64,000 nt of DNA from Agrypnia vestita. Taxonomy: Eukaryota; Arthropoda; Insecta; Trichoptera; Phryganeidae. Under the pieces are notes generated by a model, which searched no databases, was not told the origin of the DNA, and saw nothing but the letters and a program-made list of their open reading frames with translations. The DNA is taken from the NCBI GenBank assembly GCA_016648135.1, contig JADDOH010004202.1, positions 124,001 to 188,000 of the forward strand. The letters are read 5' to 3'. This document shows, one piece after another, positions 22,970-35,029 of the stretch (its first letter is position 1; every line of letters starts with the position of its first letter). The position numbers were made by a program, and so were the translations under genes.

Positions 22970-25656
22970 CAACTAACTAAACAACTTTTATATACTATGT
23001 GTGATGTTCTTATTCTCTTCTTCTTAATGCTGGGTGCTTTCAATAAAAGATCGTGTTGTAGACTCTTAGTTTATTGGAGGTAACGATATGGTTTACAGAG
23101 ATGACAATCAACAATAGCGGTTTGTCTCGATACAATGGAAAAAACTTTGATTCGACGCGCTCGCGACCTTATGAAACGTTCGCTCTCTCTTTCACGCTCT
23201 GTTTCTTTCATGCCTCGCGACACACGTCCCTTAGATCGATTAAACTGTGTATTTACCTATATGCTAAAAATTATATATACTTAAAATATATTATTGTTTC
23301 CTTTTGGCACACATGTTTGGACTTGGCTCCGTTTTTGTAGGTCTCAAGTCTCTAGCATATCGTTTAATTCGATATTAAATTCTAAAAGTGTGACAAAGGA
23401 TAAGTGGATTCTAGCATTTCACAACAAAGGGAGGGCGAGATTGGTGAAAGGAAAATCTTTTGACTGAAGGCGTGAGCGGGTATCGGTTTCAAAGCTTAGG
23501 ACTGGCCTGAAGTTAGCTCAAAGGATTCTCACTCAATAGTTCTACATATACACACGCAGCGTCGTATAGGTACCGGGTTACTCAATAAAATTAAACTTAC
23601 AACTTAAATCTGTTCAAAAACTGATACTCATACATTTTATTGCATATTTTTTGACATTTAGATTAGTAGCCTCAAAAATTAACGTAACCTGCTTGCGAAT
23701 ATATACGAATGTGGACGCCAGTATAAATACAAATATTATTCTATAAAACTCAAATTCAGTTCAGAAGTGACATTTTTATACTTACAAATACCTAATCACA
23801 AGTCATTAGAACGTGTAATTCATACCTACTTACGGCAAATTGCATACGGAACTGTTGTGAGTCATGTGAAATATTTAATTAACCTTAGGACCCATGCATT
23901 TTATATAAATTCAGTATTTGAATATCTTTTACATCTTGTTATATAAAAAATCTTGCATTCTTTTTAAGTTTTCACCCATATAACAATATTTTTTGTAAGA
24001 TGATATTTCCCTAAATTTCATAAAATATATTTAAAGAGTAGTTACTTCAGTATCACATAAAGATATACATCAACGACATTTACACAATCTGTCTGTCAAA
24101 AAATTTGAGAAATAAATTACTTCAATATTTACACTTAAATAAATAAAATATATTTATTTTAGAAAGACTCTCCTTGAGTTTTTTTTCTTCAATCTTTTTG
24201 TTTAAAATCAATAAGTTTCTTTAGTTTAATTGAGATAATTGTTTTAAATCAATTTTTTTGAGTCTAATTAAGATAATTGTTTAAAATGAATTAGTTTTGG
24301 TGCACCATCTATTGCTTCGTCAGGATAGTATAAAAACACAAATGTAAGCATATAATTTAATCGTAGATTTCATTGATTGACATTTCGTTAATGATATAAA
24401 TTTTAAAAACAATTTAAATAAATAATTATAATTTAAATTATAATTATTTTTTATATTGAGCTCGACTCACTAATTAACACACAATTCAAAACATCTTAAA
24501 AAATAAATACAATGGAAACAGTAAAATAATATAAAAAAATAAATGGAAAACTACAAAGGCTTCACATTAAGGCAATGTAGAGTCTCCAAGCAATTTAGCC
24601 TTGATTATAACGATGCCATATCATCAAACGTAATCCGATTTCTTATTACCTCTTCTTATAATTGAAGTAACGCAGTGTTTTGTGTTTAACCAGGTAATTT
24701 ATTTTTAAGAATTGTATTACTCAAATAAGCTTCACCTCTCTTATTTATATTCTTTGAAACTTCTATATTTAAAATTTCATTATAATATTTTTTAATAACA
24801 AGAATAGTAACAATTTGTGAGCCGAAAGATACAGCAGAGAAAAACAATTTCATATTATGCCACAATTCTACATTACTTTTTTCACACAGATACCCAGTAA
24901 ATAGGAAAGAATATTAATTGAACATATATTAACATAATTATTTTTCAAAACCTTACTATTTCAGAAACATTTGCTAAAACTAGGTAAGGCTTCCTATAAG
25001 CCAATAAAATTTGCACTTATGATTCAATTTTTTAAGAAAAATACAGCTATTAGATTATTATTATTACAGACCGATTAAATAAATTATTTAGAAGTTTGTT
25101 TCGGTATTATCAAGAAATAACTTTATTCCCTAAGGAAGTTGTTTTTCCAAAAAGACAGTTGTCAAAAGTTATCTGCGGGATATTTTTTTCCAATATCGGC
25201 AATTATTTGCTCCCAAATGCGGTCGCAGAAAAGTAATTAAACAAAGAATTTCTTGGAAATAATACGCAGCTAAGAAATAATTACAACTGTAGTCATTAAT
25301 TAATCGACTAAGTTCTTGAAATATATTTATCTGTATTCGTATTTAAATTAATAATTCATTAAATCAAAAATTATGTTTTAATCTTAGAAAGGAAACATTT
25401 TTTTATAAAACTAAACTCTTGAGAGAAGTTAGTCTTGAAGATTTGGCAAAATAGGCCAATATTCATAAATTTGGCAAATTTATCTTAGTATAGTATATAG
25501 GGCACTTCCGATATTAGTCCAAGTGAAGCCTATGGTTATGAAATTTTGCACACCTGAATACAAAATTTCTTAGACTTATATGACAAGTATATTTTGATAT
25601 GGCAAGTAAAAATGTTTGTTTTTAAGTTAATAATGCAGAAATATTCAAAACATTAT
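22970..25656. other. AT-rich sequence, no gene recognised
   Basis: 23060-23240 is mixed composition and may be a retroelement scrap. A perfect 28-bp palindrome (AATAATTATAATTT and its complement) is at 24421-24448. A local duplication of a TAATTRAGATAATTGTTT block lies at about 24218-24295. Nothing codes. Confidence 0.45.
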
Positions 25657-25762
25657 TATTAGGTCCTTACATATGAAATTGGCGTTTAGTATGGGAGAAA
25701 CTTAAAGCCAATTTTTTTTTATTATAATATATTTATTTAATTAAAGTATGTACCATTGCTAT

Positions 25763-26834
25763 CTATGCACTTTTGCCAACTCGTAGGTAGTTCATCGATC
25801 CCTTTACTAAAAAATCATTCGGACGGGAATCAATAAAATCTTTGAAGGCGGTTTGGACTGCCCCATCGGAGTTGAATTTTTTCCTTTGCAAGAAGTTATC
25901 CAAATTTCGAAAAAAATGGTAATCTGTTGGGGCAAGGTCCGGAGAGTACGGTGGATGTCTTAGACATTCCAATTGAAGCCCCTCTAATTTGGTAGCCGTC
26001 TGTTGTGCAGTGTGTGGTCCGTGTGCGGTGGTACGGTGGATGTCTTAGACATTCCAATTGAAGCCCCTCTAATTTGGTAGCCGTCTGTTGTGCAGTGTGT
26101 GGTCTAGAGTTATCATGAAGCAGCAGTGGCCTAGAGCGATTAACCAGCCTCGGTTGTTTAGCAGCTAGCTTTTCCATCATGGTTTGCAGTTGCTGAAAAT
26201 AGATATCTGCCGTAATCGTCTGGCCAGATTTAAGAAAGCTGTAGTGAATGACACCAGCACTAGTCCACCAAACGCTCACAAGTAACTTTTTTGGAGTCAA
26301 TTTGGGGCATGGTTTGGCTGGTTCGGCAGGGTTCAGCCATTGCGATGAGCGCTTCCGATCATCCTACAGGATCCACTTTTCATCACAGGTAATGATTCGA
26401 TTTAAAATCCATTCATTATTGTGCCGGTTGAGTAATGCAACGCAGCAGTCAACGCGCGTTTGTTGATTTGCTTCACTCAATTCGTGAGGTACCCACCTTT
26501 CAAGCTTTTTCACCTTACCAATTTGCTTCAAGTGGATTAAAACAGTTTTATCACTAACACCGCAGCCTGCAGCTAACTCGGATGTGGTTTGCGATGGATC
26601 CGCTTCCACAATAGCCTTCAATTCTTCATTATCAACTTTGGTCTCCGGCCGTCCACGGGGCTTGTTCTGCAGGTCGAAATTTCCAGAACGAAAACGTTGG
26701 AACCAAAAACGCACTGTGTTTTCTTTTGCGGCACCGTCGCCATACACATCATTAATCCTTCGAGCCGTTTCTGCAGCACTGGTGCCACGGTGGAACTCGT
26801 ACTCGTAAATAACGCGATATTTCAAGTTTTTCAT
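25763..26834 (-). pseudogene. mariner transposase, inactivated
   Basis: The protein would bind the terminal repeats and cut and paste the element. I chose the ATG at 26834 (MKNLKYRVIYEYEF) over the upstream one at 26900 because mariner transposases start near this point. Seen in order: an N-terminal helix-turn-helix region (RGTSAAETARRINDVYGDGA, then VRFWFQRFRSG), a GRP linker (RGRPETKVDN), a second helical domain, the first catalytic Asp in TCDEKWI, the second in LHDNSRPH, and the third in SPDLAPTDYHF, with 34 residues between the last two (DD34D). Two lesions: an in-frame TAG right after DEKWIL (26364-26366), and the 85-bp duplication, which shifts the frame. Removing 85 bp leaves exactly 329 codons including the stop. 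Confidence 0.93.
25946..26104. repeat. 74-bp direct repeat with 11-bp spacer inside mariner
   Basis: 25946-26019 is repeated exactly at 26031-26104 with CGTGTGCGGTG between, an 85-bp step. Because 85 is not a multiple of 3, it breaks the transposase between its second and third catalytic residues. The exact identity marks it as recent. Confidence 0.93.
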
Positions 26835-27024
26835 TTTGTAAACTGAGTGACGCAAAGAAAAAAACAATTGAGGAAAAAACAAATGAATTATAATTTTCAA
26901 AACACAAATACATGATTAAATAGCTGTATAAATTTGGATTTGGAATTCGTAACCAAAGAGAAGATATTTGAGATCAAATTTGCCAGTACGGCAAAACGCC
27001 AATTTCATATGTAAGGACCTAATA

Positions 27025-28502
27025 TAATTATTATAAATATTAACTGCCTGATCAAAATATATTATAATTCTACACAAAGAGTACGAATTTTAATTTTAAA
27101 TTATCGTCTTGATTATTCATAATTCATAATATGTGATATTTCGAGACAGTGCTGCTTTTTGTTGATGCAGCCTCGAATTTTAATAAATATTTTGTTGAAA
27201 TGTAAATATTTATCAACGTGTGTATGAGCAACAGAAGACATAAAGTCTAGATCACGCAAAAATATTTGATGACAGGTCAAACCCAAAATAATTTAAAAGT
27301 CGTTAATTGATCCCACTGGAAGAGAAGTTAGGTACATGGATTCTGTTATTTTGAAAATAAATATTATCTGTATTACTTTCAATGCTCCCTTAAATAAATA
27401 AAATCTTGTTATAAATTAATAAATATTTGAAAATATTTTTTTTTCATTACTTTCAATGGTCTCTTAAATAATGTTATCTTGTTATAAGTTAATGTTGGTA
27501 TAAAAACAAAGTACTTGATGAATTATCACAAAATTTCTTGATGAAAATATTAGTTTGTCTAAGGGTATGAAATTTTAAAAAAACTATTAAAAGTGCAATT
27601 TCCTTCACGTATTTTCTTTATCATCGCGTTAAAAAAATAATTAATAGTGTGCAATATAAAAATATAATAGTTTACTACACGCATTTCTTGGTTTCTTTCT
27701 GAGAATTGAAACTTTGAGTGCAATTATCTCAGAATGAAATTTTTTCACTTCTCATGGCCTAAGACTAGGTGACAAATGCTGTTATAATAATATTGATATA
27801 TTAATGATTGTATACTATGATAGCTACCTCATTAGCCGCATGTTTATGTTGGTATATTTTTAAATGAGTGTCAACGATTGGACGATTATCTCTGGGTCAA
27901 AACAAACAAACAATGAATGACAATTAGTTTCGCATGATTGTTTGTCACCTGATTGTTTATAGTTAGTTATTGAATATTTGGTTGAGCATTAATAATTATA
28001 TCATTTCAAAACCACCACATTGCGTTGATGTCAGGACGATTTTGTATAATAATTGTAATTTGTGTAAAATTATGAAATATGATAGATAATTATTTTATTT
28101 TGCACCACCCGTTATTTTCGTATACAAAATATACAAGAATAAAAGTTTTCTACATACGCCGATTACGGTTCCCAAAGAGGTTTTTCAAATTTCATACTTA
28201 CAATGACGCGAAATTATGAATAATCACTATAAAATCTAGCTTATGCACGCAGTATAAAATTGTACAGAGATATAATAAACCCCTTATTAAGGCGAACTGT
28301 TTGGAACCCAGCGAAAGAATGCACGTTCTTGCAAGTATTAAAGACAAATTTAAAATAAAGTTTTAGTATTTATTCTTCCTTACAAAACTATTTTTTTACA
28401 ATAAAGTTGTTTTTTCATTTCTTAAATTCCTTTCCAAATCAACTCATTGTACCTAATAAAAGTCTTTTTGTAATAAAGCATGGCATATTTACTTCAACTC
28501 AC
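27025..28502. other. AT-rich sequence with a local duplication
   Basis: 27372-27420 (ATTACTTTCAATGCTCCCTT...TCTTGTTATAAATTAAT) is repeated at 27446-27494 with changes, about a 74-bp period. Otherwise nothing recognised. Confidence 0.45.
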
Positions 28503-28530
28503 CTGAAGAAGCAAAGGAGGTTTCTGAAAC
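28503..28530 (+). ncRNA. hammerhead-like hairpin, weak
   Basis: CTGAAGA, one extra A, GCAAA / TTTCT partial stem around GGAGG, then GAAACACG, in the same register as the better copies. Followed by an A-rich tail (28545-28575). Family not identified. Confidence 0.3.
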
Positions 28531-29484
28531 ACGTTGTGTGATACTCAAAAATAAAATAGTGTAAAAAAACAAATATGGTGTTTTTATTCATAATTGTTAA
28601 AAATATTTTATTAAACAAGTCAAACGTAATGGAACCAGCTCTCGGACCAGACCGTGCAACAAGAAATTTACGTTAGTACAAATTTATGTTAGCTATGATG
28701 TTATCGCAATCTTTAACGAGTATTTTGCAGCCAATGACAAAATCTGCTTTTCTGCGTGAATGAAAAATTAGGAAACTTGCTGAACCAAATAATGTATAGA
28801 CCTCATCGGAGATTACGTTGTGAAATAAAATCGATTATATTCCAAAAAACGGTTTTAGCCGTCTTTTTATCAAGCTCATCCAACGACTCTCGTATTTATA
28901 GTTCGTTTTATAAATAACTAAAATAAATTTCATAATTTATTGATATTTTATTCTAGCTTGATAATTTTTCGTACTTTTATTTTTATTTATCTTTTTACGT
29001 TCATTTTGTTCTTCACTTAGCATTTCTCATTATTTTATTTTTTTATACTTTTATTTCAGCTTCCCTCTTATTTTGTGTTTCTACTATATATCTAGTATAT
29101 TCATTTTTAAATAATAATTGCGCACTGTTATATATTATACATTATGCTAAATACTTATTATCACAAAATTGCAGTATGATTATCGCGTATTAGTTTTTTT
29201 TTCTTATATGTAAGTACATAGTATGTACTACTTACTATTCAATATATATAAAATAAAATGATACTTCTCTCCTACTTACTAGTTATATTACTCATGTAGA
29301 AGAGAAATACCATTGTAAAAATTGTCACTTACACTGTTATATCACTAAGAACTGTCAAATTCGACAACTGAACTTGCGCTGTGGCCTAGTTGCATATTTA
29401 TACCCAAAAATTCTTGTATTTTCGTACTTTCTTGATTATTCTTGTGTTAAGGAGAAGGTTCTCGTTGTTTCTCAGTTGTACAAT
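28531..29484. other. AT-rich sequence, nothing recognised
   Basis: No coding frame or repeat boundary seen. Confidence 0.45.
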
Positions 29485-29940
29485 TTAGTTGTAGGCATTT
29501 TTATTTAAAATATAGATTTTAACCGCGCGGGAGTTTTTATAAGCTCCGCCACTAGGGATGGTATATCCTTTAGTATTGTGCAGTTCTTTCCGGAATGAAA
29601 CGACATTTGACTTGCAATATATATATACAACGTATAAAAATTTGAAGGATGTGTGCTTGTTCTTGCAATCGGTGTAATGATAATCCATTAGCCCTGTGAG
29701 GCCCAATAAAGTCTTCCATACATGCTTTCCCATATAATTAACTTTGTCTTTGAGATCTAATGAGACATCTGTCATTGGTTCTGTAAGTGGGACCCATAAC
29801 CACGGCTTACCCAGTGTCGTTCTATGAGCAATAGCTCCCATATCGGTCTTGTTCATTCGTCTCCAGGTTGATATTTTTTTGTTACTACCAGGCAAGACCG
29901 TGCTGCCCCTCACGGTCATTTAAACCGTTGTCAGGTGGCA
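29485..29940 (-). repeat. dispersed repeat with a 144-codon open frame
   Basis: The minus frame 29919-29485 has no domain that I recognise. Two parts match other places: the GAIAHRT/WVPL segment (29798-29850) matches 4090-4140 on the other strand, and the 29690-29760 part (AAGTCTTCCATACATGC region) matches the 3' part of repeat family C (62210-62265) at lower identity. A frame shared with repeats and lacking any domain is more likely part of an unidentified mobile element than a gene. Confidence 0.35.
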
Positions 29941-30113
29941 CGACTGCTAATGCAAATCTATTCACAGTCTGCCCACAGTGCTCCTGAAAAGTAAATACAA
30001 GTAAATTTTAAAAAAATACAGAATTAAAGTAAAGGAAACAAAAGAGTACATAAGAGAATACAAAAAAATGCATAAAAGTACATTACAAACACAATAATAC
30101 ATAAAGTTTATAT

Positions 30114-30628
30114 TGTCACGTGTTGTGGCTGCAAGAGGAATAAATGAAAACGCTGGGATTTAAAACAGGATTTATTAAATACCGATTTAATAATTAAACA
30201 AACGTACAAAGTCGTTTAACACTATTAAATGAAATTTAATTCCTTAAATTACTGTTTCCCAAATGTATCACTCGTAAACAAACACTTTATATTCGCTTTG
30301 AAACTTTTTTCACTATTCACTAGAATATTCCATCCAATTTCCGCACTTGTTAATTTCGCTTCGGTTTATCTCGCTGCGTTAAAACTTTCCGGAATCTTCG
30401 CTGTCGAATTACATTTCGCCTACCCGTCCTGGTAACTCGCGACTCGCGGCTACCTTCGCTTCTATTATCGCCGTCAGACGCGCGCGCCCAATACAATTCT
30501 GACCTCTCTTTACTCTCGTGTATTTATATTCACTTACTTTTGGAGATGTTTTTTGTAAGCCGTAGATTATGCTAGGCCGTTCTGGAATCTTCGTTAGCAT
30601 CATTTGTGATCATTTCAAACAACTGTCA
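30114..30628 (-). repeat. possible solo LTR
   Basis: The sequence starts TGTCACGTG and ends TGTCA. On the minus strand it has a TATAAATA box (30528-30521) and an AATAAA signal (30176-30171) in the order expected of a retroviral-type LTR promoter and polyadenylation site, and it is GC-richer in its middle. No primer-binding site, polypurine tract, internal region or target duplication was found beside it, so the call is tentative. It could instead be the 5' part of an unrelated element. Confidence 0.35.
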
Positions 30629-30664
30629 CTTGACATGAGTGCGTGAATCTTTTTAGCCTCGTTA

Positions 30665-31085
30665 TCTTCAACTTGGAGCTGGCAGAAGAGGAACGAAAGT
30701 AGATTAAATGCAGTGGAGACGAGGTCCCTTAGACGTATGTGTGGTAAATCCATGTATGATAGAGTAAAGAATGAAGATATTAGGAATGAATGTAAAGCTG
30801 ATCGTAGCAAGCATAATACAGAGAATAAAAATAGGGTCACTCAGGTGGTTTGGGCACGTTGAGCGAATGAATGAGGAAAGAATGGTAAGAAAAATATATG
30901 ATGCAAGTGTTGACGGCGCCAGAAAGAGAGGGCGACCACGGAACAACCGTCGAGCTTGCATGCGAAGATGTATGAATGTAGACGAAGCGAAAGTTGTATG
31001 TCAGGACAGAAGAGTATGGCGCTCTATCCTCTCTGCCTACCCCCACGGGGAAACGGCGTGATGGTAAGTAAGTAAGTAAGTATAA
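30665..31085 (+). pseudogene. LINE 3' end with GTAA-repeat tail
   Basis: The plus strand reads ETRSLRRMCGKSMYDRVKNEDIRNEC (about 30715-30795), then, after a one-base shift, IGSLRWFGHVERMNEERM and GARKRGRPRNN, ending VWRSILSAYPHGETA at 31061. This is the C-terminal tail of a non-LTR retrotransposon polyprotein: the RSLRRxCG, LRWxGHxxRM, GRPR and WRSxxSAYP blocks are in the usual order. Directly after the stop comes a short GTAAGTAAGTAAGTAAG tail (31064-31081), which marks a true 3' end. The copy is 5'-truncated and has a frameshift near 30790. A related 3' end lies at 47655-47765 on the minus strand. Confidence 0.75.
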
Positions 31086-31129
31086 TATGAATAAGTGTTT
31101 GTTTGTGAGACTACGGAGTCTACGAGACA

Positions 31130-31745
31130 TCTACAATTTATGTTGATTAAATAATCTACAATTAGATTTTTTAACGTCCACAAAGGAGATCATAGCGGCC
31201 GCATACAACGCCGTGGCCGCAAACATCGCCGTATAAATAAATTCGTCCGCCCGCAGTTTCAATTGAGAGCGAACTTTCCTTTCACGATTAGTGGGGTAAT
31301 ACAACTCAAACAAAGTGACGGCTGAAGGGGTCGGGCGAGACGCGAGCCGGAGTTGGCTAACAAATTCCCGTACGAAAGAGGGTAATGAATTTTCAGTTTT
31401 GCATTGACAACACAGATGCCGAACCGCCCGCTTTTAATTGACTAATTATGTTTTATTACAACTTAATGTGGAAACTTCCCTCGGTCGAAATATGGATTAA
31501 ATGAGTCTTTGGGGTTAGGAAATTACTCAGTTTGCCAAGTCGGACCGCGAGATAATTAAAAAACTAAATGAACGGATGCGGAGGAGGAGGAGTCGTACAA
31601 AGTACCGATGATAATAATAATAACGGAATCCGGCGAAGATTACGGCATTAATCTGTGAAGTTTGATAACTTTCCGAATTGGATTGTTGCCTTCTTTGCGG
31701 CCTTCTCACTTTTTCATCTGTTTCATGTGTAATGAAATAAATGCT
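31130..31745. promoter_or_regulatory. candidate conserved non-coding block
   Basis: A GC-richer, non-repetitive stretch without a coding frame, containing several TAATTA/TTAATTG-type homeodomain-like sites (31436-31445, 31553-31560) and complex sequence unlike the surrounding repeats. Composition alone suggests it may be a regulatory element; there is no direct proof. Confidence 0.2.
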
Positions 31746-31913
31746 TGTGCTATGAAAGTAGGGCTAACTTGCTAGTGTCCTGGAATGGGACTCAAACCAC
31801 CAGCCATCAGATCACTACACGAGCATCACGACCATTATCCAACAAGCTACTCTTTTGTTGTTCACACTATGGACTTTGTGCATTCATATTTTAACTGTAG
31901 CATTTCTTGTATA

Positions 31914-32691
31914 TACAGGGTTATTTGGAAAACATTAATAACCTCGCAGGACTATATTCCTGTCTTGATTATGAGTGGAAAATGTTCAAGCTATTAAGAC
32001 CTAATGTCAATAGTTAAGGAAATATGCGACATCAAAGTTTGCATTTTTTTTTTCAATATTTATGATTTATTTTTTGTGAAACGTTGGACTATCATTACAG
32101 TTACTTATATCGAATATGAAAAATTTATTCCCTTTAATACAAGTTAAATAAAAAAATTAAAACCTTCTAATTCCAATTGGAATTTTTTCAGGGTTTTTAT
32201 CATTTTATTTAACTTGTATTGAAATGAATGGATTTTTCTTTATCTATATGAGGTACTGTAAATCTACTGATAAATCAGAAATATTGAAAAAAAAAACTTT
32301 AATGTCGCACATCTCCATAATTACAGCAACTTATATTGAATATGAAAAATTCATTCCCTATAATACAAATCAAATAAAATAATAAAAACCTTCGAATTCC
32401 AATTGGAAAACATTCCAATAGAATAATTTTCAGGACTTTTATCATTTTTTTTGACTTGTATTGAAACGAATGAATTTTTCGTAATCGATATAAGTTTTTG
32501 TGAGGAAAGTCCAACGTTTAACAAAAAATAAGTCACAAATATTTAAAAAAAATGCAAACTTTGATTTCGCATATCTCCATAACTAGGTCATGATAGTTTG
32601 TACTAGATAGATAGATTTTACATTTTCGACTCATGATCAAAGCAGAAATGTAGTCCTGCGAAGTTATTAATGTTTTCCAAATAACCCTGTA
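31914..32691. mobile_element. 778-bp foldback DNA element
   Basis: The ends TACAGGGTTATTTGGAAAAC and their inverted copy are joined by arms of about 190 bp (31914-32100 against 32510-32691) at high similarity. TATA-like flanks lie on both sides, so a TA or TATA target duplication is possible. Between the arms are two diverged direct units (about 32100-32330 and 32330-32510), each itself partly palindromic around GAATTCCAATTGGAA-like sequence. No transposase is encoded. The superfamily is not clear from the ends. Confidence 0.75.
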
Positions 32692-32711
32692 TATTATAAA
32701 AGATATTGCTT

Positions 32712-33012
32712 AATATTTCTCTTTAAAAAATATAGAGGTATCATTTATTTAATGCGAAATCTATGTATATCTTCTTTGGAAGGATCGAAGATGTTTCTAA
32801 CATAGTCCAATCGAATATGTGAAATAAACTGAAGAACGTATGAACAACTTAAAAATATATTATGTGGATGTACAGTGGAATTATCGAACGTTACATTGCA
32901 TAAAGAGAACCTTAAGCCAGATTATACAGGTCACAAGCCCTGGGCCACCTTTTAAAGACTTTCATACACGTTTTTATATAAATTGCTTCGCATCTTTGAG
33001 ACTTATAATTTA
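32712..33012 (+). repeat. dispersed repeat family C, copy B
   Basis: Uninterrupted copy with TTACATTGCATA, CCTTAAGCCAG, CAAGCCCTGGGCCACC, AAAGACTTTCATACACG and the final TTGCTTCGCATCTTTGAGA blocks in the same order as copies A and C. Confidence 0.65.
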
Positions 33013-33087
33013 TCTTAATTAAACTAATATGCATTAAAAAAAACTAATGACGATAAAAATGACAATTATTATCTTTGTCAAAAAATT

Positions 33088-33371
33088 ATTAACAGAATTT
33101 TAGTAAACTTAGTAAAAACCACTACCAGATTTACGGTCCAAATGTTTCGAGACGTACCTGTCTCTTCGTCAGGACCAACACTACACTACTATATTCACAA
33201 AACAAATAAATCCGGTAGTGGTATAAAAAAAAATTAAATCTGGTAGTGGTTTTTACTAAGTAACATTCTAATTGACATTTATTAATTAATTTTAATTTAT
33301 TAATTAATTAATTTTACTTATTAACATGTTATCATGTCTAACCACAAAGTTAATACTTTAAATATTAATAA
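33088..33371 (-). mobile_element. small foldback retroposon FR2, second copy
   Basis: Inverted relative to 8989-9338. It has the leader (CTTTAAATATTAATAA at 33356-33371 when read on plus), arms built on GTAAAAACCACTACCAGATTT, and the hairpin. An extra partial arm is present at 33204-33220. I found no convincing target duplication for this copy. Confidence 0.55.
33144..33172 (-). ncRNA. hammerhead-like hairpin (FR2), perfect stem
   Basis: Minus strand: GGTC, CTGACGA, one extra A, GAGAC / GTCTC around AGGTAC, GAAAC, ATTT, GGACC. The flanking GGTCC and GGACC can pair, closing a stem I equivalent. Confidence 0.55.
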
Positions 33372-33640
33372 TATTAAATAATATTAATTATGTTTGTACA
33401 CTTACATAGAAAATAATGCAATTACGTTAAATTCTTTATAATACGTCGCGCGGCCGGCCGTTTGTTCCGGGGCAATCCTGACTATGTTTGTTAAAATGCG
33501 GGGCAAGCAAATAGTTGTGGGTCTTAATATCCAGTTACACTACAGGTGCACGAGAAACAATATTCCAAATGGAGTCTACGGTTAGAGGGCATTACTAGTA
33601 ATCCGAAAAAAATCGTAAAAGTGGGTCAAGTTAGAGAATA
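33372..33640. other. no gene recognised
   Basis: 33440-33590 is more GC-rich (CGCGCGGCCGGCCG at 33446-33459) but not codable. Confidence 0.35.
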
Positions 33641-33765
33641 AAAATGTTCTCAGATTCTCGCGGACGTTCAAAATACACTGTGAGTAGTTTTATGGGATTT
33701 TCTGCCGTGTATATTTGACCTCTCTGGCCATACGGTAGAATATCCCAGAAAACTTCACACAAATT
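33641..33765 (+). repeat. FR1 copy lacking the hairpin core
   Basis: Begins AAAATGTTCTCAG as in the 10307 copy. Arms (TTTTATGGGATTTTCTGCCG near 33690 and GGTAGAATATCCCAGAAAAC near 33734) are present, but the central CTGATGA...GAAAC part is deleted, leaving only GACCTCTCTGGCC. A natural deletion derivative. Confidence 0.55.
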
Positions 33766-35029
33766 ATAGAACGTCAGTTGTCGCACCTTTAACTTTCATC
33801 AGTATTTCATGTTGATGTGAGTGTTGAATGCTACTTTATACAGAGGACAACTAACTCTAGGATATCCTGCATAACATATTATTGATAAGAATATATTATT
33901 CAGAAAATAAATAAAAATTAAACATATAAGTTTATCGCAGAACAGCTTTAATACCTTAATAAATTATTAGTCTGAATACAGCATTAAAAATATTATAATT
34001 ATGTATATGTAACCATTGAATGATATATTCCAGATAAGTAGTAAGTATACGTTAATATAATGACACATTTACACAAAACTGAATAGTACCTACTTTGAGT
34101 GGAAATTTAGTACTGAATCAATTCAATCAAGTATTATACATCCAGCTTACCATTTACACAGAGCTAATATCGGAATCAGAAAGCTAGACCCTAAGCTCTT
34201 TGAAATGGCATTTGTTTTGACCAAAAAAGGGCTTTGCCAATCAACACTAATTTTCGAAGATAACACGGATGAACTTAATGCGGTTTAACTTATGTAAATC
34301 ACGTTATTCTCGAATTTAAAAGCATTTCCTGAAGTAACCAAAAGCCGTCAAACTCTTATTATTCAAAAATATCCCCAAAATAAAAAATAATACTCATTTA
34401 TGTAATTGCAAAATTACAAAAATACGTCAATTTATGTAATTTTGGTTACAGTTTGATTAAAAATATCGATTTTATTTTATTTCTCTATGAAATTAAATTA
34501 TTTCACACACAAAACATTTTAAATATAAATAATAAGAATAAACTTTATTTTTACCACTAATTTTCTCCAAACATTTTTCGTGGCCAATGATCTTTTTCTT
34601 AGGATAAAACGTATAAAAACATATTGATATTTTAACAAATTAGTGATGAGAAAATAGTATATTCTTATTTCATCATCAAACATAATAATTTCGTTGTCTA
34701 TCTCTTCGTCCGTTTGTCTGTCTTTAAGAAACTCTGCAAATTGTTGGAATCAAAACTTTAGATAATTGGAGTGTAACATGCAAGGCAAGTCGTGATTATT
34801 ATTTCCCGTAATTTTTCGCGGGTGTACGGCTAGGTAGTTATATAAATAGTATCACCACAAATCATTATGCTCTTATTAAAGACATTCTAATTACGATTAA
34901 AAATAATTATGAGAATTATTTTTAAATTCTTCTGTGGACGAAATCCATTTATTTTTTTATCAGCTCATAACAAAAATATTGAAAAAAAAACATAGTAATA
35001 TGATACCTCTGTTTAAGTTTATTTTGCAA
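33766..35029. other. AT-rich sequence, nothing recognised
   Basis: No gene or clear repeat boundary. Confidence 0.45.

Larger units (their letters stand above)
25659..27022 (-). mobile_element. mariner element (Tc1/mariner superfamily)
   Basis: Perfect 29-bp terminal inverted repeats (starting TTAGGTCCTTACATATGAAA) form both ends, and each is flanked by TA (25657-25658 and 27023-27024), the mariner target duplication. Length is 1364 bp; without an internal 85-bp duplication it would be 1279 bp, a standard mariner size. The transposase frame on the minus strand is broken (separate entry). Intact ends with a broken gene mean it could only move with a transposase from elsewhere. The TIRs have no differences from each other, so decay after insertion has been modest. 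Confidence 0.95.

Noticed and set aside
29485..29919. 144-codon ORF as a host gene
   Set aside because: Parts of it recur at 4.1 kb and in repeat family C, no domain is recognisable, and it is probably repeat-derived.
30114..30628. Complete LTR retrotransposon
   Set aside because: No second LTR, primer-binding site, polypurine tract or coding region nearby.
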